A DNA stretch of 42,307 nt from an uncultured Collinsella sp. GTDB taxonomy: Bacteria; Actinomycetota; Coriobacteriia; Coriobacteriales; Coriobacteriaceae. This document shows, one piece after another, positions 7,757 through 18,100 of the stretch. Each line of letters starts with the position of its first letter. The stretch's first letter is position 1. Both the position numbers and the translations under genes were made by a program. The stretch is taken from assembly GCA_958346935.1 (NCBI GenBank), contig CATVTM010000009.1, positions 1 through 42,307 on the forward strand, read 5' to 3'. Below the pieces are notes generated by a model. It was not told the DNA's origin. It searched no databases and worked only from the letters and a program-made list of their open reading frames with translations.

Positions 7757-7800
7757 AAGGCCCGAAAGGTTCATTTGAACCATTCGGGCCTTGCTGCGTT
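7757..7800. terminator. Bidirectional terminator hairpin
   Basis: AAGGCCCGAA (7757-7766) pairs with TTCGGGCCTT (7783-7792), and GGTTCA/TGAACC continues the stem after one A-A mismatch. It lies between the convergent oxidoreductase and topoisomerase A genes and could serve both. Confidence 0.7.
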
Positions 7801-7838
7801 TCAAGGGGGTTGGGCTGTCGGAACCGGCCAGACGGCTG

Positions 7839-10079
7839 TTAATCAAACAAGCTCGGCATGTCGTTTTCTTTCATGAGGGCACCGGCAGAGGGGAGGCTCT
7901 GCGCGGTGAACTTCTCGGCCGAGACGCCGGCGCCAAGAATCTCCTCGGTCGTGCCGACGGTGGTGACCGAGCGGCCCTTCTTGGCCGTGAAAGCCTGGAC
8001 GCCCTGCGTGTTGGTGGTCGTCTTGGTCTTGAGCAGCGACGTGTTGAAGTTCATCAAACGGTAGTCGCTCGAGACCAGCGCGAGGTCGCGGTCTTCCTTG
8101 AGCACCTGCGCATACAGCAGCTTGCTGCCGCCGTAGATGGCGTTCTTGAGGCGCTTGCGGTTGGTCTTGGTGACGTATCCAGAAAGCGCGACGCGCACCA
8201 CGCGGCCGTTCTCAAAGACGAACAGCACGTCGGCCTTGTAGTCCCCGGGGTCGATGACCCAGATGACGCTCTCGTCGGGTTCCATCTCAAGATCGGTCGG
8301 CAGGTACGAGCCCAGCTGGGCCGACTTGGTGTCCTCAAACGCTGCAACCTTGCACTTGTACACCTGGCTCTTGTTGGTAAAGACCAGCAGCTCGTGGGTG
8401 TTGGAGGACGGGAACTCGATAAAGGGTTTGTCGCCGTCCTTGTACTTGAGCGTGGTCGCCTTCTTGAGCACGCGGTCCGTCATCTTCTTAAGGTAGCCAT
8501 CGCGCGAGAGCATGATGGTGACCGGGTACTCCTCGACCTCGGGTTCCAGGCTCACCTCGATAACCTCATGGGGCTCGATCCTGCCCGTGCGGCGCGGCAT
8601 CACGTACTTTTTGTTGACCGCGGCCAGCTCGTCGCTGATGACCTTCTTGATGTTCTCCTCGCTGGAGAGGATCTCCTCAAGCTCGGCAATCTCGCCCTCA
8701 AGCTTGGCAATGTCCTTGGTGCGGTTGAGGATGTACTCCTCGTTGATGTTGCGGAGCTTGAGCTCGGCAACAAACTCGGCCTGGGTCTCGTCGATGTCGA
8801 AACCCTTCATAAGGTTGGGCACGACCTCGGCCTCGAGCTTGGTGCCGCGGATGATGGCGATCGCCTTGTCGATGTCGAGCAGAATTGCCTCGAGGCCGTG
8901 CAGCAGGTGCAGACGCTCGGACTTTTTGCCCAGGTCAAAGTTAATGCGGCGACGCGTGGACTCAATACGCCACTTGACCCACTCGTGCAGGATCTGGCGC
9001 ACACCCATAACGCGAGGGTAACCATCGACCAGCACATTGAAGTTGCACGAGAACGAATCCTGTAGCGTGGTCGAGCGATAGAGCTTGGCCATGAGCTTGT
9101 CGGGGTCGACGCCGCGCTTAAGATCGATGGCGATACGCAGGCCCGAAAGGTCGGTCTCGTCGCGGATGTCGGCGATCTCTTTGACCTTGCCCTCCTTGGA
9201 GAGCTTGACGATGCGCTCGATGATGACATCGGTTTTGGTGGTGTAGGGGATCTCGTAGACCTCGATGATGCGCTCTTCGGGAATCCAGCGCCAGCGGGAG
9301 CGGATCTGGAAGCTGCCAAGGCCGGTCTCGATTATCTTTTCCATCTCCTCGCGGCGGTAGATAATTTCGCCGCCGGTCGAGAAGTCGGGCATGGGCATGT
9401 ACTCGAGCAGGTCGCAGTCGGGATCCTGCAGGTAATGCATTGTGGCGGTACAGACCTCGTTGAGGTTGAAACCGCAGATATCGGATGCCATGGCGACGCC
9501 GATGCCCTTGTTGGCCGAGACGAGGATGTTGGGGAACGTGGTGGGCAGCAGGCGTGGCTCCTTCATGGCGCCGTCGTAGCTGTCGACGAAGTCGACCGGG
9601 TCCTTGTCGATGTCCTTGAAGATCTCGGCGCTAATGGGGGAGAGCTTGGCCTCGGTATAGCGCGAGGCGGCGTAGCTCAGGTCGCCCGAATAGTACTTAC
9701 CAAAGTTGCCCTTCGACTCCACGAAGGGGGCGAGCAGTGCCTCGTTGCCGGTGGCCAGGCGCACCATCGTCTCGTAGATTGCGGCGTCGCCATGCGGGTT
9801 GAGCTTCATGGTCTGGCCCACGATGTTGGCGCTTTTTTGGCGCTCGCCCTTGAGCAGACCCATCTTGTACATGGTGTAGAGCAGCTTGCGGTGCGAGGGC
9901 TTAAAGCCGTCAATCTCGGGGAACGCACGCGAGACGTTGACGCTCATAGCGTAGGGCATGTAGTTGACCTCGAGCGTCTGCGTGATCGGCTGATCGGTGA
10001 CCTCGGAGTGCAGGCCGATGACGTTCTCGGCGTTGACCTGCTTTTTCTTGGGCTGGTTCTTCGTCTTTTTCTTTGCCAC
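7839..10079 (-). CDS. Type IIA topoisomerase, A subunit (GyrA/ParC-like)
   Basis: This is the DNA cleavage-rejoining subunit of a type IIA topoisomerase, 746 residues. Seen: a Lys-rich N-terminus, the winged-helix/tower core with FKPSHRKLLYTMYKMGLL, and the active-site segment SYAASRYTEAKL with catalytic Tyr141 next to Arg140; residues about 420-480 form the coiled-coil gate, followed by a shortened beta-propeller-like C-terminus (about 500-740). The strict GyrA box (QRRGGKG) is absent, so it is not canonical gyrase. It resembles the second topoisomerase found in many Clostridia and Coriobacteria, probably acting as topoisomerase IV. At the position of the quinolone-critical Ser83/Asp87 of E. 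coli GyrA it has Ala and Glu (PHGDAAIYE). It is the second gene of an operon, 45 bp after the B subunit. Confidence 0.95.
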   Translation of the reverse strand: MAKKKTKNQPKKKQVNAENVIGLHSEVTDQPITQTLEVNYMPYAMSVNVSRAFPEIDGFKPSHRKLLYTMYKMGLLKGERQKSANIVGQTMKLNPHGDAAIYETMVRLATGNEALLAPFVESKGNFGKYYSGDLSYAASRYTEAKLSPISAEIFKDIDKDPVDFVDSYDGAMKEPRLLPTTFPNILVSANKGIGVAMASDICGFNLNEVCTATMHYLQDPDCDLLEYMPMPDFSTGGEIIYRREEMEKIIETGLGSFQIRSRWRWIPEERIIEVYEIPYTTKTDVIIERIVKLSKEGKVKEIADIRDETDLSGLRIAIDLKRGVDPDKLMAKLYRSTTLQDSFSCNFNVLVDGYPRVMGVRQILHEWVKWRIESTRRRINFDLGKKSERLHLLHGLEAILLDIDKAIAIIRGTKLEAEVVPNLMKGFDIDETQAEFVAELKLRNINEEYILNRTKDIAKLEGEIAELEEILSSEENIKKVISDELAAVNKKYVMPRRTGRIEPHEVIEVSLEPEVEEYPVTIMLSRDGYLKKMTDRVLKKATTLKYKDGDKPFIEFPSSNTHELLVFTNKSQVYKCKVAAFEDTKSAQLGSYLPTDLEMEPDESVIWVIDPGDYKADVLFVFENGRVVRVALSGYVTKTNRKRLKNAIYGGSKLLYAQVLKEDRDLALVSSDYRLMNFNTSLLKTKTTTNTQGVQAFTAKKGRSVTTVGTTEEILGAGVSAEKFTAQSLPSAGALMKENDMPSLFD

Positions 10080-10124
10080 GATATCCTCTTGAACTTCTTA
10101 TGGGCCGTCGTTATCGATTTGCTG

Positions 10125-12122
10125 CTACTGCAGGTCCAGCTGGTCCAGGTATTCCTTGCCGTGCTCGGAGATGTGACGCTTGCGGCCCGTCTCGTCGTTG
10201 CCCAGCAACAGGTTGAACATGGTCTCCATCTTGGTGACGTCCTCGGGTTCTACCTTGATCAGGCGGCGCGTCTCGGGGTTCATGGTGGTGAGCCACATCA
10301 TGTCCGGATCGTTCTCACCAAGACCCTTGGAGCGGTTGATCGAGCACTTCTGGTCGCCAATCTCCTTGAGGATGCCGTTCTTCTCGAGCTCGGTGTAGGC
10401 AAAGTAGGTCTTCTCTTTGCAGTTGATCTCGTAGAGCGGCGACTCGGCGATATACACGTAGCCCTCGTCGATAAGCGTGGGCACCAGGCGATAGAGCATG
10501 GTGAGCACGAGCGTGCGGATGTGATAACCGTCGACGTCGGCGTCCGTACAGATGATGACCTTGTTCCAGTTGAGGTTGTCTAGGTCAAAGGCACCGAGGT
10601 TCTTGATGCGCTTGTCCTTGATCTCCACGCCGCAGCCCAGCACGCGCATGAGGTCCATGATGATGTCGGACTTAAAGATGCGCGGATAGTCTTCCTTTAG
10701 GCAGTTGAGGATCTTGCCGCGGACGGGCATAACACCCTGGAACTCGGCATCGCGCGAGGTGCGAATGGCGCCTGCTGCCGAGTCGCCCTCTACGATGTAG
10801 ATCTCGCGGCGGCTCTTGTCCTTGGAGCGGCAGTCGATGAACTTCTGCACGCGGTTGGCCATGTCGGTCTTCTGCTGCAGGTTGGTCTTGATGCTCTGGC
10901 GCGTCTTCTCGGCGTTCTCGCGCGAGCGCTTGTTGATGAGCACCTGCTCCATAATCTTGTTGGCGGCGTCCTTGTTCTCGATCAAGTAGGTCGAGAGGCG
11001 CTCCTTAAAGAATGCCGTCATGGCCTGCTGGATAAAGCGGTTGTTGATGGCCTTCTTGGTCTGGTTCTCGTAGGACGTCTGGGTGGAGAAGCAGTTGGTC
11101 ACGAGCACCAGGCAGTCTTGGACGTCTTGCCACTTAATGCCGCTCTCATTTTTGTTGTACTTGCCCTGTTGCTTGATGTAGGCATCGATGGCGCTGGTCA
11201 GAGCGCTACGGGCCGCCTTCTCGGGTGAGCCGCCGTTCTCGAGCCATGATGAGTTGTGGTAGTACTCCTGCATCATGAAGGTGCGCGAGAAGCACATGCA
11301 CGCGGTGATTTTTACGTTGTAGTCGGGCAGGTCCTCGCGGTCGCGACCGCGGCGGTCAGCCTCGATAAAGAAGGGCTCGGTGAGGTAGTCGGTACCGACC
11401 TTTTCGAGCACATAGTCCTCGATGCCCTTGGGGTAGCAAAAATCCTCTTCGGTAAACTCGCCATCGTCGCCCTCGATGCGCAGGCGGAAGGTCACGTTGG
11501 CGTTGACCACAGCCTGGCGGCGCATGGTCTCGCGATACCAATCGTGGGGAATGCTGATGGAGGTAAAGACCTCGAGGTCGGGACGCCACTTGATGGTAGT
11601 GCCGGTGCGGTTCTCGTCGCTGGGCTCAATCTCGAGTGCCTTCTTCTTGGCGCCGACGACCTTGCCCTTTTTAAAGTGCAGGGAATACTTGTTGCCGTCG
11701 CGCCAGACCGTGACGTCCATGTATTCGGAGGCATACTGAGTCGCGCACGAGCCCAGACCGTTGGTGCCGAGCGAGAAATCGTAGTCGCCGCCCTGGTTAT
11801 TGTTGTACTTGCCGCCGGCGTAGAGCTCACAAAAGACGAGCTCCCAGTTAAAGCGCTTCTCGGAGGGGTTCCAGTCGAGCGGGCAGCCACGGCCATTGTC
11901 CTCTACCTGGATAGAGCCATCGCGAAAGGCGGTGAGGGTGATGAGCTTGCCGTAGCCCTGGCGCGCCTCGTCAACGGCGTTGGACAGGATCTCGAAGGCG
12001 GCATGCGCGCAGCCGTCGAGTCCGTCCGAGCCAAAGATGACGGCGGGACGCAGACGTACGCGCTCCTCGTCTTTGAGCTGACGAATACTGTCGTTACCAT
12101 AGTTTGCGGTGTTTTTTGCCAT
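10125..12122 (-). CDS. Type IIA topoisomerase, B subunit (GyrB/ParE-like)
   Basis: This is the ATPase subunit that pairs with the A subunit encoded just downstream; 665 residues. The GHKL ATPase domain is at residues about 20-200: FEILSNAVDEA (Glu44 as likely catalytic base, Asn48), QVEDNGRGCP and GTNGLGSCATQ. The transducer domain follows to about 400. The TOPRIM domain has EGDSAAG (Glu445), MPVRGKILN and the metal-binding DADVDG (527-531). The length of about 660 fits ParE and Gram-positive GyrB, without the GyrB insert of proteobacteria. The segment around GGKYNNNQGGDYDFSLGTNG departs from ordinary GyrB, as expected for the divergent second-topoisomerase family. The gene heads the operon. 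Confidence 0.95.
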   Translation of the reverse strand: MAKNTANYGNDSIRQLKDEERVRLRPAVIFGSDGLDGCAHAAFEILSNAVDEARQGYGKLITLTAFRDGSIQVEDNGRGCPLDWNPSEKRFNWELVFCELYAGGKYNNNQGGDYDFSLGTNGLGSCATQYASEYMDVTVWRDGNKYSLHFKKGKVVGAKKKALEIEPSDENRTGTTIKWRPDLEVFTSISIPHDWYRETMRRQAVVNANVTFRLRIEGDDGEFTEEDFCYPKGIEDYVLEKVGTDYLTEPFFIEADRRGRDREDLPDYNVKITACMCFSRTFMMQEYYHNSSWLENGGSPEKAARSALTSAIDAYIKQQGKYNKNESGIKWQDVQDCLVLVTNCFSTQTSYENQTKKAINNRFIQQAMTAFFKERLSTYLIENKDAANKIMEQVLINKRSRENAEKTRQSIKTNLQQKTDMANRVQKFIDCRSKDKSRREIYIVEGDSAAGAIRTSRDAEFQGVMPVRGKILNCLKEDYPRIFKSDIIMDLMRVLGCGVEIKDKRIKNLGAFDLDNLNWNKVIICTDADVDGYHIRTLVLTMLYRLVPTLIDEGYVYIAESPLYEINCKEKTYFAYTELEKNGILKEIGDQKCSINRSKGLGENDPDMMWLTTMNPETRRLIKVEPEDVTKMETMFNLLLGNDETGRKRHISEHGKEYLDQLDLQ

Positions 12123-12296
12123 GCTCGCTCTCTTGGTGCTTCCTCTTGTGCATTTAAGTCGTATAGATAGTCAAGGTAGCATAGCCCAGCCCGTGGACGA
12201 TTCCACCCAACACGAAATCCATCGAACAATCGTTCGTGATATATTGACTGATGTTACGCTATTGGGAGAAATAGCTGAATAAAATCAAGAGATATT

Positions 12297-12327
12297 TGAT
12301 TCCATTTAGTAGAACCTCATATATACT
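12297..12327 (+). promoter_or_regulatory. Promoter of the DUF4143 ATPase gene
   Basis: TTGATT (12297-12302) and TATACT (12322-12327) are 19 bp apart in a sharply AT-rich patch (12240-12375), 49 bp before the ATG. The same 253-bp gap must also hold the divergent topoisomerase promoter, which I could not place. Confidence 0.45.
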
Positions 12328-12375
12328 AAACAAAAACGAATCAGAAGAGCTTTTATTTAATAGAACGGTGATGAT

Positions 12376-13584
12376 ATGAAGATTATCGAACGTCCTCAAT
12401 ATATGGAAGCGCTTCTTGGCGCTAAAGGAACGCCGGACATCAAGGTTATTACCGGCATTCGTAGGTGCGGCAAATCTGTTCTACTGGAAGCTCTTGCCGA
12501 TCGCTTTCGTGAGGCCGACCCCGATGCCAATATTATCCGCATCAATTTCAATCTCCTCGAATTCGAGGAGCTAACGGATTATCGAGCATTGCATCGCTAC
12601 GTTGAGGAAAGCTATTGCGAGGGCCTCGATAACATTGTGATGATTGATGAGGTGCAAACCTGCGTTGGGTTCGAAAAAGCGGTCAATAGCCTTCATGCAT
12701 CGCGTAAATACGATATCTACGTTACTGGCTCCAACGCATTCTTGCTTTCGAGTGACTTGGCGACGCTTTTTCGCGGGCGGACATATGAGGTCGAAGTATT
12801 TCCGTTCTCCTTGCTTGAGTTCTCGACATATCACGGAATTCATAACCCGGACGAAGCGCTTGACCGATATTTGAGAGAGGGCGGAATGCCTGGCTCGTAT
12901 TTGTATCCTAGCGAGCGAGCTCGCTATCGATATATTGCGAACGTGCTAGATGTCTTGGTTTTGCGTGATGTGGAAGAAAAGCATGGGGTTCGTAACAAAG
13001 TGCAACTAGAACGTGCATGCGATTTCCTAATGGACAATATCGGTAACATATCTTCTGTTAGTGGGATTGCGGCTGCGCTGGATGCTGCCGGAACGCGCGT
13101 TTCCGTGGCAACGCTCGCCCAGTACCTCGGATTTTTATGCCAGGCCTTTGCGTTCTATCGAGTGCGCCGCTATGACGTAGGCGGTAAAAAGTACCTCGCT
13201 TCGGGTGATAAATACTATTTATCGGATCATGCAATCAGATACGCAAAACTTGGAACTAAAAAACTCGACTTCGGGCATGTATATGAAAATATGGTCGCTT
13301 TAGAGCTCCTAAGACGCGGTTGGGAAATCTATATCGGGGTGCTTTATAAGAAGGAAATCGACTTCGTGGCAATTCGTCGCGATGAGCGAGTGTATATCCA
13401 AGTTAGCGATGACATTTCGCGTCAGGAAACCTTTGAGCGCGAAGTGGCACCTCTGCTTGCGATACGTGATGCGTATCCCAAGATGGTCATTGCGCGAACA
13501 AAGCACGATGCTGTTGATTATGAGGGGATTAAGGTGGTCGACCTCGCCCGATGGCTGATGGGGGAGGGGTCGGATGTCGAATAG
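12376..13584 (+). CDS. AAA ATPase of the AAA_14/DUF4143 class
   Basis: This is a 402-residue ATP-binding protein with unknown cellular role. Seen: Walker A in VITGIRRCGKSVLLEAL (residues about 24-40), Walker B in NIVMIDEVQ (about 90), the sensor segment VTGSNAFLLSSDLATLFRGR (about 116-136) and VFPFSLLEF, all typical of AAA_14. A winged-helix region follows, and the DUF4143 tail has ENMVALELLRRGWEI and KKEIDFVAI-YIQVS, which resembles a PD-(D/E)xK nuclease core with the usual final Lys replaced by Ser. The family is widespread in gut anaerobes, often in multiple mobile copies. The gene is clearly AT-richer than its neighbours, with its own AT-rich promoter, suggesting recent transfer. Nothing nearby shows a partner. 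Confidence 0.9.
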   Translation: MKIIERPQYMEALLGAKGTPDIKVITGIRRCGKSVLLEALADRFREADPDANIIRINFNLLEFEELTDYRALHRYVEESYCEGLDNIVMIDEVQTCVGFEKAVNSLHASRKYDIYVTGSNAFLLSSDLATLFRGRTYEVEVFPFSLLEFSTYHGIHNPDEALDRYLREGGMPGSYLYPSERARYRYIANVLDVLVLRDVEEKHGVRNKVQLERACDFLMDNIGNISSVSGIAAALDAAGTRVSVATLAQYLGFLCQAFAFYRVRRYDVGGKKYLASGDKYYLSDHAIRYAKLGTKKLDFGHVYENMVALELLRRGWEIYIGVLYKKEIDFVAIRRDERVYIQVSDDISRQETFEREVAPLLAIRDAYPKMVIARTKHDAVDYEGIKVVDLARWLMGEGSDVE

Positions 13585-13999
13585 CGGGCGGTGGACGCCT
13601 ATCTAAATCATTGCGCTGCTCGGGCGCCTTGAGGGTCTTCTTAATAATGCGGGTGAGCCCACGCTCCTTACCGATGAATTCCACTTACTCGTTTCTGCCC
13701 GAGTAAGTTTGAAGACGGATGAGCCCGCTTCATTTTGTTTGCGGCTTGATACGTTTGTCGAAAAGTGCCGCGTGGATGGCTCAAATCGAACATTGGGACA
13801 GGCGTCTCATTTTATGGGCCGAGGGCGTGCGTATATGAGCCTTTTTGGTCCATAGGGGATGCTGGGCGGTTGCTAGTTGGGCCACGGGTCACTTCGCCTG
13901 TGCCGCATTTCGTCATACGCTCATAGTGGAAGCCGATGTCACGGAGTCGACTTGCGACTCGGGCAACGGATGAGCTGCAAGCCGAAAGGAGCGGTGAGG
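13585..13999. other. Gene-poor stretch with an ATG-less open frame
   Basis: No proper gene is seen. From 13607 to 13855 the plus strand is open for 82 codons with protein-like composition (for example LLTDEFHLLVSARVSLKTDE), ending FGP and TAG, but it has no ATG near its beginning and follows a TAA. It may be the tail of a lost gene. The last part holds the ribosome binding site of the lipoprotein gene. Confidence 0.4.
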
Positions 14000-15019
14000 A
14001 TGATGAAGCCCGTGACAAGGAAGCTGCTGTTAGGAATTCCCACCGTGACGCTTTCGGCCGTGCTGGCGTGTACGGTGGCCGGCTGTGGTGGTAGTGCTCC
14101 GAGTGGCTCGGCTGGCAACTCGGGTGGCAGTGCTCCCGTAGAGAAGAAGGCCAAGGCCTATGAGTCGCAGACGGTCGAGGTGGCTGGCATAACCTATGAG
14201 TCAGTAGCCCATGGTGCGTTCTATCGCGGCGACGCTAAGTTGCAGGACGGTTTTTACCTGCACGTCAAGATCACCAACAACAATGCAAAGAACAGGACGT
14301 TTAGCTCCTTTAACGTGCATGCTGCCCAGGGCGATCTTGAGGCAGGCGACCCGTTGTTTACTTCCGGTAAGGCGGCTGTGCTCGACTACGTTGCAAGCGA
14401 GGCTCCCGATGAGCTTCACGAGGGCATCGACCTTTCCGAGAGGCCAGATATCGGTCCGGGCGAGACCGTTGAGTACGTGTATTTCTGGGCGCCCAAGACG
14501 GCGTACTACGGGCCCATCACTGTCGAGTTCGTAGACGCTTACGCCCCCGCCAAGAATCATGAGGCCATGCACTTCGACACCACGGGATGCGAGACCAAGG
14601 AGTTCAAGGCGGCCGGCGGCGTGGCCGATTCTGGCGAGAAGGCAGATTTAACGGGCATCGACTGCGCATCGTACAGTATCGAGGCCGCCGATGGGTACAC
14701 GCTGGATTCGTCCAACGAAGAGCGCGAAAAGGCAGACTTCTTCCACGACGAGACTGGAGGACGCCTGAACATCAGCATCTTCCCGCGCTCGCCGGAGGAA
14801 GAGGTTGCAAGCCTAGAGCAGGTCTACGAAGGCAAGGAGACAACAACCGACCAGGTCGAGTACAACGGCATAACGTGGCTGCGCTTTACCGGTCCCGACA
14901 ACGGCCATACGCTGTTTGCGACGGCTCCCGCAACGGGCGAAACCGTCCGTGTGTCAATCGGCTGGAAGATCGATTGGGATGCCGCCGCGCCCATGATGGA
15001 GGCACTGAAGCTCAAGTAG
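14000..15019 (+). CDS. Lipoprotein of unknown function
   Basis: This is a 339-residue secreted lipoprotein. The signal sequence (MMKPVTRKLLLGIPTVTLSA) ends in the lipobox TVAGC with Cys29 as the lipid-modified residue. A Gly/Ser-rich linker follows. Residues about 55-185 look like a beta-sandwich of the DUF4352/Telomeric repeat-like immunoglobulin type, with HVKITNNNAKNRTFSSFNV and PGETVEYVYFWAP; this assignment is only probable. The C-terminal part (about 210-339) is a second domain with YNGITWLRF and TLFATAPATGETVRV, resembling the small PsbP-like/DUF1795-type fold. The start at 14000 (or 14003) follows AAAGGAG; longer in-frame starts lack a site. It is exported to the outer face of the membrane. 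The ligand is unknown. It ends at an intrinsic terminator. Confidence 0.8.
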   Translation: MMKPVTRKLLLGIPTVTLSAVLACTVAGCGGSAPSGSAGNSGGSAPVEKKAKAYESQTVEVAGITYESVAHGAFYRGDAKLQDGFYLHVKITNNNAKNRTFSSFNVHAAQGDLEAGDPLFTSGKAAVLDYVASEAPDELHEGIDLSERPDIGPGETVEYVYFWAPKTAYYGPITVEFVDAYAPAKNHEAMHFDTTGCETKEFKAAGGVADSGEKADLTGIDCASYSIEAADGYTLDSSNEEREKADFFHDETGGRLNISIFPRSPEEEVASLEQVYEGKETTTDQVEYNGITWLRFTGPDNGHTLFATAPATGETVRVSIGWKIDWDAAAPMMEALKLK

Positions 15020-15047
15020 CGCTGCGATTCCCGCGCCAGGCGACTCA

Positions 15048-15082
15048 GGGCTGGCTCCGAGTTATCGGGGCCAGCCCTTTTT
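15048..15082 (+). terminator. Intrinsic terminator after lipoprotein gene
   Basis: GGGCTGGC (15048-15055) pairs with GCCAGCCC (15070-15077) and is followed by TTTTT. Confidence 0.85.
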
Positions 15083-15129
15083 GGTGCTCGATGAGCCGAG
15101 TCGGCGTCTCTCGTAAAAGCAACTAGGAG

Positions 15130-18100
15130 CTAGCGAGGCTTATCCGAATTGGCCTCATTGGCGGTGTCGGTTTCGAGCGCCGTGCGGCGGGTGCTGTAGG
15201 CGACGAGGCCGGCGCCTGCCGCGGCGAGTGCTGCAGCGGCTGCCGTAAGGGGAGCGTTGACATCGCCTGTGTCCGCAAGCGCGCCCGCTTTTCCGGAGCG
15301 CTTGTTATTGCCGTGGTCCTTGCCACTGCCGGAGCTGCTTCCGCCGGAGCCGCCGCCCTCGTCAGTACCGTCGCCACTCGTGCCGCCATCGCCGTCGACC
15401 GTCATCGGGGCGTCGTGAAGTCCTGTCGTATCCGCGCTGTCGCATACGCCGACCTGAACCTCCGAGCGTTCGCATGACGCGTCGGGCACATGAAGCTCGT
15501 GCAGTACGGCACCCAGCGCCGAGTTCGCGCCCGGTCGAATTTCCTCGAGCGTTACGGGGTCGAGCGCCACCAGATTACGCGCCTTCGCATATAGCGTTAC
15601 GCGTTTGCCCACCTCGTCGCCCCAACTCTCTGGGATGGCAAAGCTCATGCGGAACTGTGCCGTGCAACCCGGTGCCAGCACGGCGTTGCCGTTGTCGGCT
15701 GCCAGCGGGTGCGTAGCGAAGCGCTCGCCCAGCGTCTCGAGCGCGTACTTTACGTGTGCCATGTCGTTGGCCGAAGTATCTTCGGCAAGCTCTGGATCGT
15801 AGATCGAAGCCATGCGTGCGTTCGCTCCGAATCCGATGGATGCGCTGGAGAACGGCTGGCTGGAGCCCTCTCGGTACAGATCGATCGTGCCGGCGGTCAG
15901 CAAAGTGTTGCCGTCGTTTCGCACCGTGACCATGAAGGATTCGCCTGCTGCTCCGGGCACCACCGCGCCTGAGGTAGCGACCGCGCCCGTCGGAGTGGCA
16001 CACGCCACCAAGGGCACTTCGATGCTGTGCAGCTCTGCCTCGCTCTTCTCCGCGCTCACAATGTGCGTGGCGAGCGCGGAGAGCATGCCTCCCGACGTCA
16101 AAAATGTCGTTATCTGATCGACGGGATGGTCCAGCTCGCACATCACGAACGGCTCCGTGAACAGATCGCCTGCCAAGGTGCTGGCGAAGATGCGGAAGTG
16201 CTTGCCCATCACTGCTACCGGGTTGCCTTCTTCGTCGTAGGTTTGTCCCACCTTGCCATCGGTGTTCTCTACATAGAGCACGCACCTGCCGTTGTTGCTT
16301 ACGCTAAACGACGCCGGGCCACAGCCTGCGGCACCCACGGGCTGCGTTGCAAATGCCGATGCGCCTCGCGTCCAAGTAATATGCTGCAGCTGCTCGTTGA
16401 CGGTGGCCAAAAAGCCCGAATGTTGCGGCCACGGCACCGCATGGGGTACCGTGGCGTCTGGTGGCATAACGCCCCAGCCCGCAATGGACTGGCCGATCAC
16501 GGCGTACGATGCGCAGCCGCAACCGTCTGCGGTCTCGTACGCAACGGGCACCACCATTTTGCCGTTGATATTCTCGGGCTCGCTCAGCTCGATACTCGAC
16601 GGTGCCTGCGGAAAGCGAAGAACTTGGCGGAACGTCAGGCTGTCGCCCAAATCATCCGACCACAGGGTAAAGCATTCTAGCGCAACCTCGGCCTCGCTGC
16701 CGAGCGCCTTTTCTGCGGTGGTTCCGCGGCGGTGGAGGTAGGCACCCGACAGGCGTCCGTCGACCAGCGTCTTGCCTACCGTGATGCGCGGGCACTGCAG
16801 GCAATGGTAGCCATCCTCCTGAAGGCGGCCGCGCGAGATGCTGCGCCACGACGTGTGCGATATCACGCGAACTCCGTCGTTGCTTATGTGCAGGCGCACA
16901 ACGGACAGTATGCCGGATGTGCTCGCCGCATCGAAAGGGGTGTTGTCGCCGTCGCGGCGCTCGCCCGAGACCAGCAACACGTAGGCGTCTTGGTTTCCTC
17001 TTCCGTCCGTATATTCCACTACGTCGAAGTCGTAATCGTATATGCCGTCGCGCTCCACGTCGTTCTCGCCAAACCCAAGGGGGAAGTCCACGGGCGTGGG
17101 GGCGGACCACGTGCCGTTTGCCTTTGTGTGCACCACCAGGCGCGAGCGGCCATTGTCGCCGTAGCGCACCGAGGCGATACGGAACAGGCATTCTACGCCG
17201 GCAATCATTGCCAGCTTCATGTGAGCTTCGCTGAGCACGCCAGTAAACAGCACGTTGTCGCTCGAGGGCTTGATGCCGCCACGCTCGTCCTCCGATACAC
17301 CGGCAGAATTGGCGTTGGGGTCCGCAACGGCGTTCGTCGCCTGACCGATGTAGGTGTACTCATACATCGGCGCGGCGTTTTCGTCGTTCTCTACCAGTGC
17401 GTGGACGAAATGCTCGATCTGTCCCGTGTCGTCGCTTTCTGAATCCGCCTCGAGTTCAATGCGCGTGACCGCTTGATCCCAATCGCGCACGACAGGCGCG
17501 GCGTTTACGGCAGTGGCCTTAACCTCGGCGCGTGCGAGCAGCTCGGCGTTGGTGACGATGGTGGCCGATGCGATAAATTGCGGCACACCACCTGCCTCGG
17601 CGTTGCCGGGCGTGCCGAAGCAGGCATCCAACGTATAAGGCGTATTTCCACCCAATGCCAGCTCAGAGCGCTGGAGTACATACTGGTCGCCATTGTTCAC
17701 CGACATATTCCACGAATCGATGAGTGTGGGCCACGACCCCGACCAAGCCTTGGTGGTCCACTTGAACATTACGAACTGGAGTATCACATCGACATCGACG
17801 TCTGCACCCACGCGCAGCCGCGGAAGCTGGTGTCCATCTGCCTTCTCGTACCCAATGAACAGCGTGAGGGATGCGGCACCGCGCACGGCAGACGAAGCGA
17901 CGCCTGCAACGCCGGCTCCAAAGGTGACGGCAAGCCCGATCTGGATGGTGAACGAGCCCGACGTGTTGGAATAGTCGAGCGAAATGTTCTTGAAAAACGC
18001 CGCGCCGCTGCCGTGCGTGTGGGCACCCACAGCGAGCGCCAGCTTCGCCAGCACCCAAGGGTTGACGTTTAGGAAAAATGGCACCGGTCCTAGGGTAAAC

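Noticed and set aside
7791..9065. Long plus-strand open frame (424 codons) opposite the topoisomerase A gene
   Set aside because: It is a mirror of a strongly conserved gene in GC-rich DNA; its translation is repetitive Leu/Val/Gly-rich and has no motif.
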